Shown piece by piece: positions 33,775 to 46,501 of a stretch of DNA of 64,000 nt (position 1 is the stretch's first letter; each line of letters starts with the position of its first letter). Below the pieces are notes generated by a model. The model saw only the letters and a program-made list of their open reading frames with translations. It was not told the DNA's origin and ran no database searches. The position numbers and the translations under genes are program-made. The stretch is from Eucommia ulmoides (taxonomy: Eukaryota > Streptophyta > Magnoliopsida > Garryales > Eucommiaceae), in contig JAENRU010000488.1 of assembly GCA_016647705.1 (NCBI GenBank), forward strand, positions 1,093,501-1,157,500. Direction: 5' to 3'.

Positions 33775-35050
33775 TCATAAAGGTTGTTGAAACAAATGAA
33801 TGAGTAGAACCAGGATTGATAAGTAAACTTGTATCTCTATCATATAAAGACATGATATTTGTAACCATATCCGGGATAGCGTAGGTATCTTGTTAAGTAG
33901 TAGCAAATACATGACCTTGAGTTGGGGGTCTACCGGCTGGTCCTCGACTTCGCCCCTAATCACTACTAGGACCAACACTGCCCATACTACTCGCAGAAGG
34001 TGTATGTATAGTAGTAGATTTCGGAAAATATGGAGATATGTCGCCTGACTCATGACAATGAAAACATATCGAACTTGCCATATGATAGTATCTAACGAAA
34101 TAATAATCTCTAACAAAATTATCCGGTAATCTACATTGATAGCATACTGCTGTCCTAGCTCGGCTAACCGTCTGACTCCCACCCTGCCTTAGCTGGTTGG
34201 AACTCTGTCCAAATATATTATGTCACTGCCCAAAATACGATTGTCGTGTGCCTTGGCTCCCAATTGACTAATCGGATGTCGGATCCTGAGGAAGTTGCGG
34301 TCGAGGGCCAGGTCCTTGAGAGGTGCTGTCTGAATATCTGTTAGATGATTGGAACCTGTGTTTTCTTCTACTATTTATTATTCTGGACAGCCTCCTGTAC
34401 ATCTTTCTCTATTAATTTCGCCATTCACCAGTTCTGCATAAATATTTATCCGCCAGCCAGTTAACCTAGAACGTATTTGTAATTCTAATCATTTCTGAAA
34501 TCTTCTACATCTCTCTTCCTCATTTTTCACCAGATCAGGAGCAAATTGGGACATAGCATCAAATTTGATTTCATACTACAGAACGGACATCTTCCTCTAT
34601 TTCAGTAATATGAACTTCTCCTCCATCTCGAACTGATAAGATCTAGGGAAATATTTTTCATTAAATACAACAACGAATCAGTCCTAAGAAATCTCCTTGC
34701 CTAGAATTGTGATTAGCCTCTTCATTTATTCTCACCAATGTTCAGCTTCTCTTTTCAGCTGGAAAGTGGCAAGAGAAACTCTGTTGTCATCAGTAATACC
34801 TATTACCTCAAATACGTGCCCAATGCTCTTCAACCAATTTTCAGCCTCAGTACTCCTAAATCTTTTCAGGAGTACAGCCTAAGGGGTAGCTGTTTTGGTT
34901 TTGGGCCTTTTAGCATTCCATCATCTTTATCTGCTGCTCTGTCAGTTGCGCAGCAACTTGTAAAATTTGCTCGACGGCATCTAAGCTTTCTTGCATCCTA
35001 TTCTTTTTTCTCTGGGGTATTGAATTTCCACTACTTTCATTTTCACAATC
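33775..35050 (-). pseudogene. Gypsy gag (broken)
   Basis: Lies between protease and PBS. One frame near 34,030-34,080 shows a zinc-knuckle-like CFHCHESGD where the usual GH is altered, so the knuckle is degenerate. The frame is interrupted in several places. Confidence 0.65.
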
Positions 35051-35233
35051 CATAGTCAAGATCTAAAACGAAATTTAGTAAATAAAAAGGCCAACAATGT
35101 AACAACATTGCATGATGCAAATGTATTATTTAATCCAATAAAATAACTATCACTCATGTGCCGAACTAACCTATCAACACCCTATCTTACGATCTACTAT
35201 TGACTAGACAATCTGACACATCCACATAACCTA

Positions 35234-35253
35234 TAACCTAAGTTCTGATACCA
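35234..35253 (-). promoter_or_regulatory. Gypsy primer-binding site (tRNA-Met type)
   Basis: On the minus strand TGGTATCAGAACTTAGG follows the LTR end by 5 bp. It resembles the initiator tRNA-Met PBS TGGTATCAGAGC with one change. Confidence 0.75.
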
Positions 35254-35258
35254 AAAAT

Positions 35259-35331
35259 TGTCACACCCCACTCGGAGCCCCGAACGCCCGAGGCCGAGCA
35301 TGACGTCAACTTGATATTACCCAACCAATTG

Positions 35332-35371
<40 letters not shown>

Positions 35372-36665
35372 GCACACACACACACACATAAACACATAGC
35401 GGTAAAAACAAAAAAAAAAATTCAAAAATATGTTTAGCAATCTCAAAAATAAAAAATATACGTCTCCCAAATATTCATAACAAAACTACAAACTGAACCT
35501 TTCATGGTTCACACCTGCCTCCATAAATCCTCTAAAAATGACACCATCTTCTAACTCTACCTAGTGCCCGTATTACACTTGTCTCTAGCTAAGGTACCTG
35601 AGACAAAATATCTTATCGACATAGTGTCTTTATAATATAAAAATAATTGATATGGATCAAGCATAATTATCAAATACCACTTTTTAAAATATAATAGATA
35701 ACCGCACACCGAGTCAAAATAAAATTCCACAGCTATCATCGCAATATAATAAATGCATTTGAATAAACCAATCAAGTTATTTTGATATATAATAAAATAT
35801 TGCACACATATTTTCTTACTAACCATATGATCGTTTCACCTCATGATTATGAGTTATGACGGTACCGTAACGTATACAACTGTGCAATCTAAGGTTGTTA
35901 TCAGTGTTATGGTCATTTAATATCTCTAATGGTAGGAGCCAACATGTGGTATAAATCACAATATCATGATGATAATCATCGTCGTCAACAATAACAACGA
36001 CAACAACAAATATCAACCACTTGCAAGACTTGCCCTCCTGTCAGGTCTCCATACAACATCTCACATGATATACCCTCCTGTTAGGACCAACAACATCTCG
36101 CATGATATGTTCTCCTGTCGGAATCACACTATGGCATAGTCGAATAATAAAAATCATTTTCCGCATATAAAAATTTACATGATCCGTATCATGTTATAAA
36201 ATAATTCATTTTAATAAACTTTTTCTTTTCATATTTTAATACGAAAATATAATTTGACAATTTACATAGAAGACAATACGCTACTGTTGTAACGCAGATG
36301 TTGTCGATGTCGTCTGTGAACCTAACAACAAAAAGGGGCCAAAACTAATAATTTATTTAAATAAGCCTAATATGCGATGCGTGACCCTAAAATGTTATAT
36401 TTCCCATTTCTCAAATTTTTGATTACACAAAATTATTAAACGCCAATTTTCTTAGGTCAATTTTAATTGTACCAAAAATTATTATGATAACAATTACAAA
36501 GTTTTTCTAATTAGCAGTTTAATTTACTAAAAAAAATATTAACCAACTTTTAATAATATTTATTAGTCAACGAAATACTAAAAATTACCATTTTATTAAA
36601 AATTTAGAATTTCCACTATAAATTAAATTTTCCATCATTTAAATATATTTCTTTGAAATATTAAA

Positions 36666-36723
<58 letters not shown>

Positions 36724-37021
36724 TCTTTCATTCGTAAGGAAATAATATTGACCATATATATTATTTATTTATTTATATTAATTATCTCTCATCAAATAAA
36801 AAATATTAATTATAACCTAAAATTTTAAAAATTATATTTTAGATAAATTAATAATTCCTACACTTTCAAAAGTCAAGATTAAAATTAACATATTAATCCT
36901 TCAATTTTTTTATTTTTATTTTTTTTAAAAATCAAACTTTTAAATGACGCAATAATCCCATTATTTTTATAAATGTTCTAAAATGCAACTAGAATTATGC
37001 ATACGCCAAATTAAGCTTACA
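35259..37021 (-). repeat. Gypsy 5' LTR
   Basis: Begins TGTCACACCCCACTC and ends near AAGCTTACA on the plus strand. It contains (AT)n at 35334-35366 followed by (CA)n, and a longer (AT)n at 36671-36719. Truncated relatives lie at 30819, 37490-39004 (inverted) and 39005-41207. Confidence 0.7.
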
Positions 37022-37489
37022 ATTAGTGTGTGTATGCATGAAAAAATAAGGGTTGTTGCTTTTCTAATCGATGTTAGGTTGAAATCACCGGTGACGGTTG
37101 GGCGAACGGAGAGGGGCAACCACCCATTGAAACCTCCCATCTCTCCGTGCTCAGTTGCTGCCTCATTCTTAAACTAAATAGATTTTTTTTGGGTTAGTTA
37201 CACTTTGCACCCCTATAGTTTAACGTAATTTACATTTTGCATCAGTGTAGTTTGACCTAATCGCATAAAGGTAAAATTACGTTTTTACCCTTAAAATAAA
37301 GCATGTGCACGTCGCATGGGAAAATCCGTCAAAGTTAACTTCTAATTTTTACGAAAGGGCCACATAAAAAACCATGTGCAAATATGAGGATCAATTTGAG
37401 AAATAAAATAAAATTGGTGGGCCAAATAAAAAAACTCGTGCAAATATGAGGACCAAAATTGTAATTTGCCCTTCAATTTATGATTTTTT
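37022..37489. other. Spacer with partial MULE-type end
   Basis: No gene. gggttagttacactttgcac at about 37188 resembles the GGGTTAATTACACTTTA family of ends. No paired end or TSD was found. A GC-richer stretch at 37,060-37,170 is unassigned. Confidence 0.35.
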
Positions 37490-39004
37490 TAGTTTTAAAT
37501 AATTTTGAGGGGTTAATATGTTAATTTTAATTTTGACTTTTAAAAAGTTTAGGATTATTATGTTATTTGAAATATAATTCTATGAGTTTTGGGATATAAT
37601 TAATATTTTATCTATTTTATGAGGGATGTTTGTGTAAATATAAAAATTTAAAAGAAATAAAAAATAAAGTTTGTGTGTTATCTTATAAAAGACACATGTG
37701 TTGTCCATTTGTTGGAGAACACACAAGGTGGCGTGGTGTGTGTAAAGAAGATTGTAGGGCCCAATTTGGTATGTACATATTTTTAAGTGTATTTTATAAC
37801 ACTTAGAAAATATTAGGCCTAGTGTATTATTTTAAATTTTATTTTAAAATTTTTGGGACCATTAAGGATTAATATGTTAATAAACCGTTAGGTTATTATG
37901 CTATTTGAAATATAATTCTAAGGGTTTTAAGATGTAATTATTACTTTTTTTATTTTAAGAGGGATGTTTATGTAAATATAAAAATTTAAAAATAAAAATA
38001 AAAAATAAAGTTTGTGTATTGTCTTCTTATAAAAGAAGACAACATGTTGTCCATTTGTCGGACAACACACAAGGAAACACGTGTGTTGTCTATTAGTTGG
38101 ATAACACACAAGGTGTATATATATATATATATATAATAAAGAAGTATAATATTTTTGGTTCATTTTTGTTCCTTTTCACTGTTTCATCTTCATTTTTCGG
38201 GTAAGTTTTCTTCTTTGTGAAAAGGAAGAATGAAGAAGAAACAGTGGAAAGGAACAAAAATGAAGCAAAAATATTATACTTCCTTATGTATGTATGTATG
38301 TATAAATATATATTAGATTAATATTTAAATAGTGTGAAAATTAATTTAATGTGAAATTGTAATTTTTAGTATTTCATTGACTAATAATATTACTGATAGT
38401 CAAATAATATTTTTGTAGTATTTAAATTACCAATTGATAAATTTTATAAATTTAACCATAATATTTTAGTTGTGTAATTAATATTGGGTTGAGAAAATAG
38501 AATGTTTAATTTTAATAAATTTCATATGATTAAGAAAATTTGGGATTAGAAAAAATTGCATTTTACTGTCACGCATTTCATGGCATATTAGATTTATTTT
38601 GATAAATTATTTGTTTAGGCTTTGTCGTTATTAGGTTCACAGGCGAGGCTGACCCTGTCAGTGTTGTGACAGTAGTGTGAAAAACAGCGTAATTATCAAG
38701 GTGAGTGTATTGTCTTATCTGTAAATTATCAAATTACATTTTCGTATAAATGTGTGAAAAAGAAAAAAATTATTAAAATTGACAGTTTTATAACTTTAGA
38801 CTGATCAAGTAAAAAGTTGATTGTGGAATTTGATTTTTATTATTTTACCTATATGCTATAGTGTGATCTCAATAGGAGGACATATCCTGTGGGATATTGT
38901 TGGTCCTAACAAGAGGGCATCTCTTGTAGGACGTTGTGTTATGAGCTGATAGAAGGATAAGTCCTGTAGATGATTGTCATTATTGTTGTTGACGATGATG
39001 ATTA
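37490..39004 (-). repeat. Inverted LTR fragment, left arm of a palindrome
   Basis: Reverse-complement match to about 35,970-36,990 of the gypsy LTR. For example gttaatatgttaattttaat at 37510 matches the inverse of 36,870-36,900, and ggttcacaggcg at 38635 is the inverse of the gtgaacctaac phrase. It contains an internal direct repeat (37,550-37,730 and 37,885-38,115). Confidence 0.7.
38141..38282. repeat. Near-perfect long hairpin
   Basis: Left arm 38141-38194 and right arm 38229-38282 pair over 54 nt with 3 mismatches, around a 34-nt loop. The arms begin gaagtataatattttt. It lies inside the inverted LTR fragment and is absent from the other LTR copies. Confidence 0.85.
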
Positions 39005-39465
39005 TCATCATTATCATCATCATTATCATCAACAATAACAATAATAACAACATATATCAATCACTTACAGGACTTGTCTTCTTATTAGGTAAAAAAAACA
39101 ACGTTCCATAGCACATGTCTTCCTGTCAGGAACAATAACATCCCACAGGACATATTGTATTGTCGGGATCACACTATGATATAATAGTATAATAATAAAA
39201 AGGGGCATGCACCATTTAATCCCAAAATATAAAAAAATTTACCAATTACTCCCATTACTTTTTTTTTACACCAATAAGTCTTTTTGTCTTTTTTTTTTTT
39301 TTTTTTATCAAAATACTCTTCACATGGATGTTGAATGTAATATCAAAATTATTAATTTTGTTTTTTTGTTTTTTTTTTTTTGCTATTTTTTTCTGATTAA
39401 AATATCCCTCATGTGAATGTTGAATGTAACATTTAACACCTGTGGGTGTTGAATGTAATATCAAT

Positions 39466-39499
<34 letters not shown>

Positions 39500-40703
39500 A
39501 TGTTATTTTTTTCTAACCAAAATATCCCTCATGTGGATGTTGAATGTAACATCCATTATTCTCTTATTTTTGTATGCAGAGTAAAATACATATGATATTA
39601 CATTTAACACCTTGTAAATGTTGAATATAACATCAATTGTTCTCTTGTTTTATGTTAAGTTTAGTAACGATTTTATCCTAAAATCAAGATTTTTTTTTTT
39701 TTTTGGAACATACAAGAGTGACAAAAAGTCATAAAATTTGGGATGAAAGCTGTAATTTATGGCGGCGACAGTGCGGCAACCGGCTGCTGCTGACAACAGT
39801 GGTGCACCAATTTGACGACCTTCCTTCTTGATGTAAAACTCATGGGAGGGCATTTCGGTAAACTCAATTCACACCATTTTTTAAAATGAGACTAATTGGT
39901 GAAAGAAAAAGTGTTGATAAGACTGATTGGTGTAAGAAAAAGGTGTTGACGGGACTAATCGGTGCAAAGAAAAGTTGATGGGAGTAGGTGGTAAATAATT
40001 TCTTTTTTTGGGATTAATAGGTAATTTTTCTTAATAAAAATCATTTTTCACATTTAACGATTTACTTGATCCATTTAACGTTATAAAATAATTTGTTCTA
40101 ATAAACCTTTTTATTTTCACATTTTAATACGAAAATATAATTTGATAATTTTCATAGAAGATAATACACTCACCTCGAAAATTGCGCTGCAAATAGGGTA
40201 TAGTCGAAATATTGTTGGAGTCAGCGTCGCTTGTGAACCTAACAACAGCATGACCTAAACTAATAATTTATCTAAATAAATCTAATATAACATAAAAGGC
40301 ATGAAATGCTTAATACTGAAATACAAATTTTTTTTCATTTCCAAATTTTCTTGATTATACGAAATTTATTAAAATTAAACGCCTCATATTTTTCTTGAAT
40401 CGGTATTAATTGTACAAACTAAAATACAATAATTACAATTATAAAATTTATGAATTAATAATTTTGTTTGTAGAAAAATATTTATTAACTATTAATAAAA
40501 TCAACTAGTCAAAATAATAATAATATCATTCTAATCAAATTTATAATTTTTACTTTAAATTTAATTCTTCACAAATTTGATATATTTATACATGAATATA
40601 AACCCACTATATTTTTCAACCCCATATACATATACATATACACATACATACAAATAAATACTGCTATATATATATATATACACACATACAAATAGATGTA
40701 TCA

Positions 40704-40757
<54 letters not shown>

Positions 40758-41207
40758 GCATACCTGAAAAAAATGACCAAGAAAATGAATTTCTAATAGA
40801 GAGAGAAGAGCCAAAAAAAAAAAAACCTATGCATATATAAATGTAACAATTTCACCGCCTATTTTCTATTTTCCCCCAAATTTTTAACATCTGGCAACAC
40901 ACGTATATGTATCATGGCTTTTTATATATAAAAATTTATATTTACATAAAATACCCTCAAGTTATTTAAAATTATATTTTAAATAACGTAATAATTCCAA
41001 AAAATTTAAAAATTATCCCCTAAAAATTTTTAAAATCAATTTTAAATACCATAATAACTCCTAAAAAATTTTAAAATCAATTTTAAATACCATAATAACT
41101 CCTAAAAAATTTAAGGTAAAATTTAAATAGCATAATGAATCCCATTATTTTTCTAAATGTTCTAAAATGAAATTAAAAATATACATGTGCAAAAATTTGG
41201 CCTTACA
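39005..41207 (+). repeat. LTR fragment, right arm of a palindrome
   Basis: Mirrors 37490-39004 around a GATGATTATCATCATTATC-type centre. It matches the gypsy LTR from about 35,975 to its end, interrupted by a MULE at 39202-40031. (AT)n at 40708-40755. Confidence 0.7.
39202..40031. mobile_element. MULE-like element in the LTR fragment
   Basis: The 9-bp TSD TAATAAAAA occurs at 39193-39201 and 40032-40040. The intact site aataataaaaatcatt is seen in the LTR at about 36145. TIRs share the phrase TTAATCCCAAAA, a gap, then ACTCCCAT. The interior has tandem blocks of about 100 bp around gatgttgaatgtaacat and long poly-T. No coding. Confidence 0.78.
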
Positions 41208-42917
41208 TATGCACAATCACTTTAAAATTCTACACTTTCTTCAACAATTATCACTGACTAAAAGTCTAAAACATATTTATAACTAAACAACAAATATTTT
41301 ACAACTAATAAAACAACATATATTACATTTAATTAAAACAACACAACTAAAAAATTGAGTTATTCATTTTTTTTTCAAAATATATATGTCTGTTAGTGGA
41401 TAATATGTGCATAAACTTATGGATTATTAAAAAATAACTTTAATTTTTTTAAAAAATAATAAGAATCTAGCAGTTATTATTTGTTGCATTAATGAACATT
41501 TTTTAATTGAGTTCATCTATTCAAAAAGCATTTATCACTAAAACTGCTTGCAAAGAACGGCAAGTAGCTCCCACCTAAGGGTAAAACTACAAATCAACAT
41601 TGGGTTGAAAGTTTAAAGAACACAAAAAAAATGCTTCTTTGCAGAATGTTGCGCATGTAATAAAAAAAAAAATCATCTTTTTCCTTTTTAAAAATTTAAA
41701 GAATACCAAAAAATTAATAAAATGTTGCCTAATTAAATATGACCCAAAGACGTATAGTTATACTAATTAAAAAAAAAAAATGAGAAAAAAGGAAAAAAGT
41801 TGAATTCAGCAATAAAATCAGTTAAAAATAATGTTGAATTTATGAAATGGAATCCATAACCACATAAATATCAACATTTTGAATTAGTTTTCAACAAAAA
41901 AAAAAATGATCAACAAACTTATCCAACTAGAAGTGCAAACTCAAGAAAATTTCATAGAAAAAGCTAAAAAGTCGAATTCAACAAGAAAAATATTTTTTTT
42001 AAAAAAAGTAGAGTTTATGAAATGGATTGAGCCAATCCATAACCACAAAAATATCAACATTTTGAATTAGTTTTCAACAAAAAAAAAATGATCAATAAAC
42101 TTATTCAACTAGAAGTACAAACTCAAGAAAATTTCATAGAAAAAGCTAAAAAAGTCGAATTCAACAAGAAAAACATTTTTTTTTTTTAAAAGTTGAATTT
42201 ATGAAAAGGATTGAACTAATCGATAACCACACAAAAATTGACATTTTTCAAGTACTATTTAAATGGATTGAGCTAATCCATGACAACATAAAAATCATCA
42301 TTTTTCAACTATTTTTTATTTATTTTTTTTATTAAGAAAGACAGAATCACATCATCCACAAACCTATGAGATCTACAACAAAATCATCTTATTTTCTTTT
42401 AAAAGTTTAAAGTACACAAAAAAATTAATAAAACGTCGCCTAATTAAATATTACACAAAAACGTTTAATTATAACTAATTAAAAATATGAGATCTACCAA
42501 AATACAATCTATCCCTAACCCCTAGAGTTGTTCACATAAAAAAAGAAAAATATAAATTTAGATAAAAAAATAAAACCTAGATCTAGATTAAAAAAAAAAA
42601 AATCAAAATCTAACTACTAAATATTACACAAAAACGTTTAATTAAGACTAATTAAAAATATGAGATCGAAAAAATACAACCCCTAGAGTTGTTTACATAA
42701 AAAAAAATATATTAAAAGAAAACCGAGATCTACATAAAAAAAAAAAAAATCGAAATCTAACTACTAATTAATAATGTGTGTCTGAACCAAAATCTACATA
42801 AAAAAATCGAGATCTAAAACTGAGATCTACACAAATCAAAATTGAAATCTAATTAATTAACACAAACCCTATACCCTAAACACAAGCACAGACACAAATA
42901 CATACGCAAACACAAAC
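41208..42917. repeat. A-rich region with tandem repeats
   Basis: No gene. A unit of about 182 bp (starting cattttgaattagttttcaa) occurs at 41876 and 42058 with a partial third copy. A second repeat of about 170 bp (taaatattacacaaaaacgt) occurs near 42446 and 42616. Both are diverged. Confidence 0.7.
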
Positions 42918-43320
42918 CTAAACAATTAATAATTTGCAAAAAAAAATTAATAATAATGTTACCACTAAGGAAAAAAAAAACAAAAAACAAAACAAAACAA
43001 AGCTATTTGAACAAAAATGGCTCACCTCAGTAGCCGTGACCACGAACAACAATGGGTTGATGGCAGCGACGGCTTCTGAAGTAAGGAGCAGTGGCGGAGC
43101 AAAGGAGAGATGGGAGAAGGAGAAGAGAGAAAGAAGAGAGGAGGAGAAGAGGAAGGGAGTACCTGTTGCGGTTTGGGAGAGAAGGAGAGAAATGAAAACA
43201 AAAGGGAGTAGGGCTAGGGTTTTCATGGATGAAACCGATTTTGAAAATCTGTTTCACCCATGGAAAAAATATTTGAAGATCAACCGCATAAACGCACTTT
43301 GAATATTCGTTTCTGTTTTT
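42918..43320. other. GC-richer block, possible first exon, unassigned
   Basis: On the minus strand 43226-42918 is open and begins MKTLALLPFVFISLLLSQTA, which resembles a signal peptide, but the rest is low-complexity Leu/Ser. The plus strand is also open because of GA-rich repeats. Could be a promoter/5' exon remnant. A poly-T tract follows at about 43315-43342. Confidence 0.3.
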
Positions 43321-43446
43321 TTTTTTTTTTTTTTTTTTTTTTATTGGAAATAGATTTTCGAAATTTGTTTTTTAATTTTATATCTATATAATGAATCAGC
43401 TCATTTACATTCATAGCCGTCCGATGTCTCTAGATATTCGTAACCG

Positions 43447-43469
43447 TTGGATGTCTCTGGATATATACA

Positions 43470-43500
<31 letters not shown>

Positions 43501-44330
43501 ATCTTATCCAAGGGCCAAGATCAAATATTTGTAGCCTTAAGATCAATCATCATCAACAGTTGCGATTACATCTTCCCACTAGCCCTAATCATTTTCAAAC
43601 CCATTTCAAATTTCAAATCCGTCTCTCTCTCTCTCTCCTCTCCCCATGTATTCTCTCACGACCTCCAAACCCATCTCCCTCTCAACGATCTCCCTAAATT
43701 TATGGCAATCGTCGTCGTCGTCGTCGCCATCTCCATCGCCACCGACATATCCTCCATCGCCAGCCTCTGTCTCCATCTCGCTCGCCATCGACAACTGCTA
43801 CGACCATCGCAGTAGCCGTCGCCATCGATTTGGTCAGATTTGAGTTTGGATTGACCAAATCTTAGTTTGATTTGGCCATATCTGAGGTCAACTTGGCCGG
43901 ATCACGATGGCGATGGCCGGCGGTAGTCGGATCTGGATGGTGATGGCCGGCGTCGGTCGGATCTGGATGGCATTGGTAGGAACTGGACGGCGTATGACGG
44001 TGTGCAGCCGGATCTGGACGGCGTATGACGGTGGTCGGATCTGGACGATCTCGATTTCTCACCTCCACCACCTCGGTTTCAACTCCACCAACAATCGACC
44101 TCTGCTTATTGCCAGACCTACCGATATACAGGTACTCACTTTATCTCCATTGTCACAGCTTCGATTTTGGCTTCCATTTCGGCGACGCGTTGAGTTAGCC
44201 TCCGAGCCGTTGTCCTGAACCGGTTTAGGCAAACCCCGCTTATTGTTTCTAACCCTAGCTATGGTTTTTTCGTTTGAATCTTCGGTCCCGTGAGCCAAAG
44301 TTGTCCTGAACCAGTTAAGGCTCCGTTTGT
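43447..44330. other. Low-complexity block with minisatellite
   Basis: (TA)n at about 43470-43496, (GTC)n near 43708-43727, then a roughly 30-bp minisatellite at 43908-44052 built on cggatctggatgg and gacggcgtatgacgg. Open frames here follow the repeats. gttgtcctgaacc occurs twice (44210 and 44301). Confidence 0.5.
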
Positions 44331-45763
44331 TTCAAAAGCAAAAAAAATTCTGCCTAGATCTTTGTTTTTTGTTTTGGGTTTTTTGGAACAGAAACACTAA
44401 ACAAAGAGCACTTTAAATTCAAAATCATTTCTTTGAATCCTGACACTTTTTTTTTTTCAACCTCGAAATCTGATAATTGTTTTTATTTTTTCCTTTTGCC
44501 GGATCAAGGCAAAAAACACTTTGATGCAAATGGTTGCTGCAGATTGGGTAAGATCGGTTCCTGTTTCTGTCCTGTTCCTGTTTCTGTTATGTTGCTGTTG
44601 CTGTTCCTGTTTCCATTTGTTGATTGTTTCTGTTCCATGTTTATGTTTCTGTTTATGTTCCCTGTTTCTGTTTCTGTTTTTTGTTAGTAAATGTGAATCA
44701 TTAAAATGGTGAAATAGCACCGTTCCACCATTGTTTTGGGTTTCTGTTTCCATTTGTTGATTGTTTATGTTCCCTGTTTGTGTTTCTGTTTCTATTCCCT
44801 ATTTCTGTTTCTGTTTTTTGTTAGTATGTAGATTTTGTTTAGTTTATATTATTGTTGTTGTTGCTTGAGTTGTAATGGTTATGTTATGAGTATAAGTTTA
44901 ATTGATTAATATTTTTTGATGTCATCTCGCTCTCTAACTTTGCATCTCTCTGGTTTGAACATAACTATTGTTATTTGATTTAATTTATAAAGCTCCATCT
45001 ATGATAGATTGTGTCTTGGTTCAATTGGTTCTAAGTGTTTCTTGATTTGTAATATGAATACATGGTTGTAATGTCTCAAATATAGTGTTTTTGTTATTAT
45101 TTCATGTGTTCTAAAAAATAATTTTTTATTTGGTATTTTTTAAATTTGTAATATTCTTCTTGGTAAAATAATGTTAATTTTCACATTCATGGAGTTTTGA
45201 GTTTGCGCTGTCTCTTCAAACTGTTTAAACTATTTTTATTTTTATTGTGGCAACACTTTTTTTTTTTTTTTTTTTAAATAATAGCATTCTTTAACTAAAA
45301 GTATTATATAGTTGCTTTTATTTCTCCTAATGTAAGTTTCCCTTTCCATCTTTTGCTTTAATTTTTATTCATGTTTTTCTTTGATATTCTTCTCCTAATA
45401 TTTTTAAACAGTTGTTGAGCTACTCAAGAGGACCTTATTCTTAAATTTATGTTTCTTCAATTGATCTCTGCCCGTGTAATAACAGTTCTCCCTAATCTGT
45501 AAAACAGAAAACTGTAATATAATCTATTAAATTACAGAGATAACGCATCAAATTAATTATCAAATCACTGCAACTCAAGGAAGAAGTTTGATACCCAGCT
45601 CAATGTTTCGTGAAATCCTACCGGTTAATCTTAACAAAACAAAAGAAAAGATTCCCATGTTTTCTTGGTCGTGCTAATGTAATATTTATTATTACACATA
45701 ATAAAACCTATACGATTAATCAAGTTTGCAAACAATGACGGTGTTTTTTTTTGTCATTTTTAG
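44331..45763. other. T-rich region before the kinesin fragment
   Basis: No exon recognised. 44,550-44,820 is full of ctgtttctgttcctg-type words. No earlier kinesin exon could be found. Confidence 0.4.
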
Positions 45764-46501
45764 GTTTGCATTTTTGCCTATGGCCAAACGGGTTCTGGGA
45801 AAACCTATACGATGATGGGAAAACTAGGTAATCCCGATCAAAAAGGGCTGATACCACGATCGTTAGAACAGATATTTGAAACTAGGCAAGCTCTTCAATC
45901 ACAGGGATGGAAATATGAAATGCAGGTGAGAAAGCCGAGTTTTAATCCTATGGATATGCTTAAGCCCTGTTTGGTTGGTGTTTCTGTTCCTAGATTTTTG
46001 TTTCTGTCCTCAACTTTCTGGTAACAGAAACGAACAAAAAACATTTGTTTCTGTTCTGCTTCTAGCTTTTTATAACAAATTTCTGTTATGTTCCCAGATT
46101 TTGGTTCATGTTCCAAATTTTCAGGGAACAGAGACAGAAATCCGGGATTAGAAAAACAATTCCCTTTTTTATTTAAAAAAATCGCGATATTTATAGGTGT
46201 CAATGCTGGAAATATACAACGAAACTATACGTGATTTGTTATCAACGAATCGATCAGAGAATTGTGTTTCGGGGAAGCAGTATTCAATCAAGCACGACCT
46301 GAATGGAAACACCCATGTTTCTGATCTAACCATTGTCGATGTTCGCAGTAGTAAAGAGGTTGCATTTATGTTAGAACGGGCTGCACAAAGCAGGTATATT
46401 CAACTTTTATTTTCCATGCATTTTCTTTTTTCAGATTCATGAACGAACAGTCTTCTAGAAGCCACTTCGTTTTCACTCTACGAATATCGGGCGTTAATGA
46501 G
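45764..46501 (+). pseudogene. Kinesin-14 (ATK1/KATA-like) motor fragment, 3 exons
   Basis: Encodes the part of a plant kinesin-14 motor from P-loop to switch I; the family are minus-end microtubule motors of spindle and phragmoplast. Exon A (45764-45925) gives [20 protein letters not shown] and [13 protein letters not shown]. Exon B (46197-46393) gives [20 protein letters not shown], then [20 protein letters not shown]. Exon C (46435-46501) gives [20 protein letters not shown]. All three have AG/GT borders and join in frame as 142 codons without a stop. The intron between B and C is only 41 bp, and about six residues (SVGKTQ in the family) are missing at the junction, which suggests a deletion there. 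Switch II (DLAGSE) and the rest are absent. The first intron holds an insertion-like block (about 45,965-46,175). Most likely a captured or truncated copy. Confidence 0.88.

Larger units (their letters stand above)
30819..37021 (-). mobile_element. Ty3/gypsy retrotransposon, decayed
   Basis: A minus-strand element with gag, protease, RT, RNase H and integrase remnants between LTRs. Flanking pentamers gttag (30814-30818) and attag (37022-37026) fit a diverged 5-bp TSD. It inserted directly beside the Harbinger-like MITE. The domain order PR-RT-RH-IN and the RT wording suggest a chromovirus-type lineage, but the clade is not certain. Confidence 0.85.

Noticed and set aside
42918-43226. Secreted protein beginning MKTLALLPFVFISLLL
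   Set aside because: The start looks like a signal peptide, but the remainder is Ser/Leu/Phe low complexity without a domain; listed only as an unassigned block.
43606-44298. Open frames around (GTC)n and the GGATCTGGATGG minisatellite
   Set aside because: Frames arise from triplet-like repeats; no recognisable protein.
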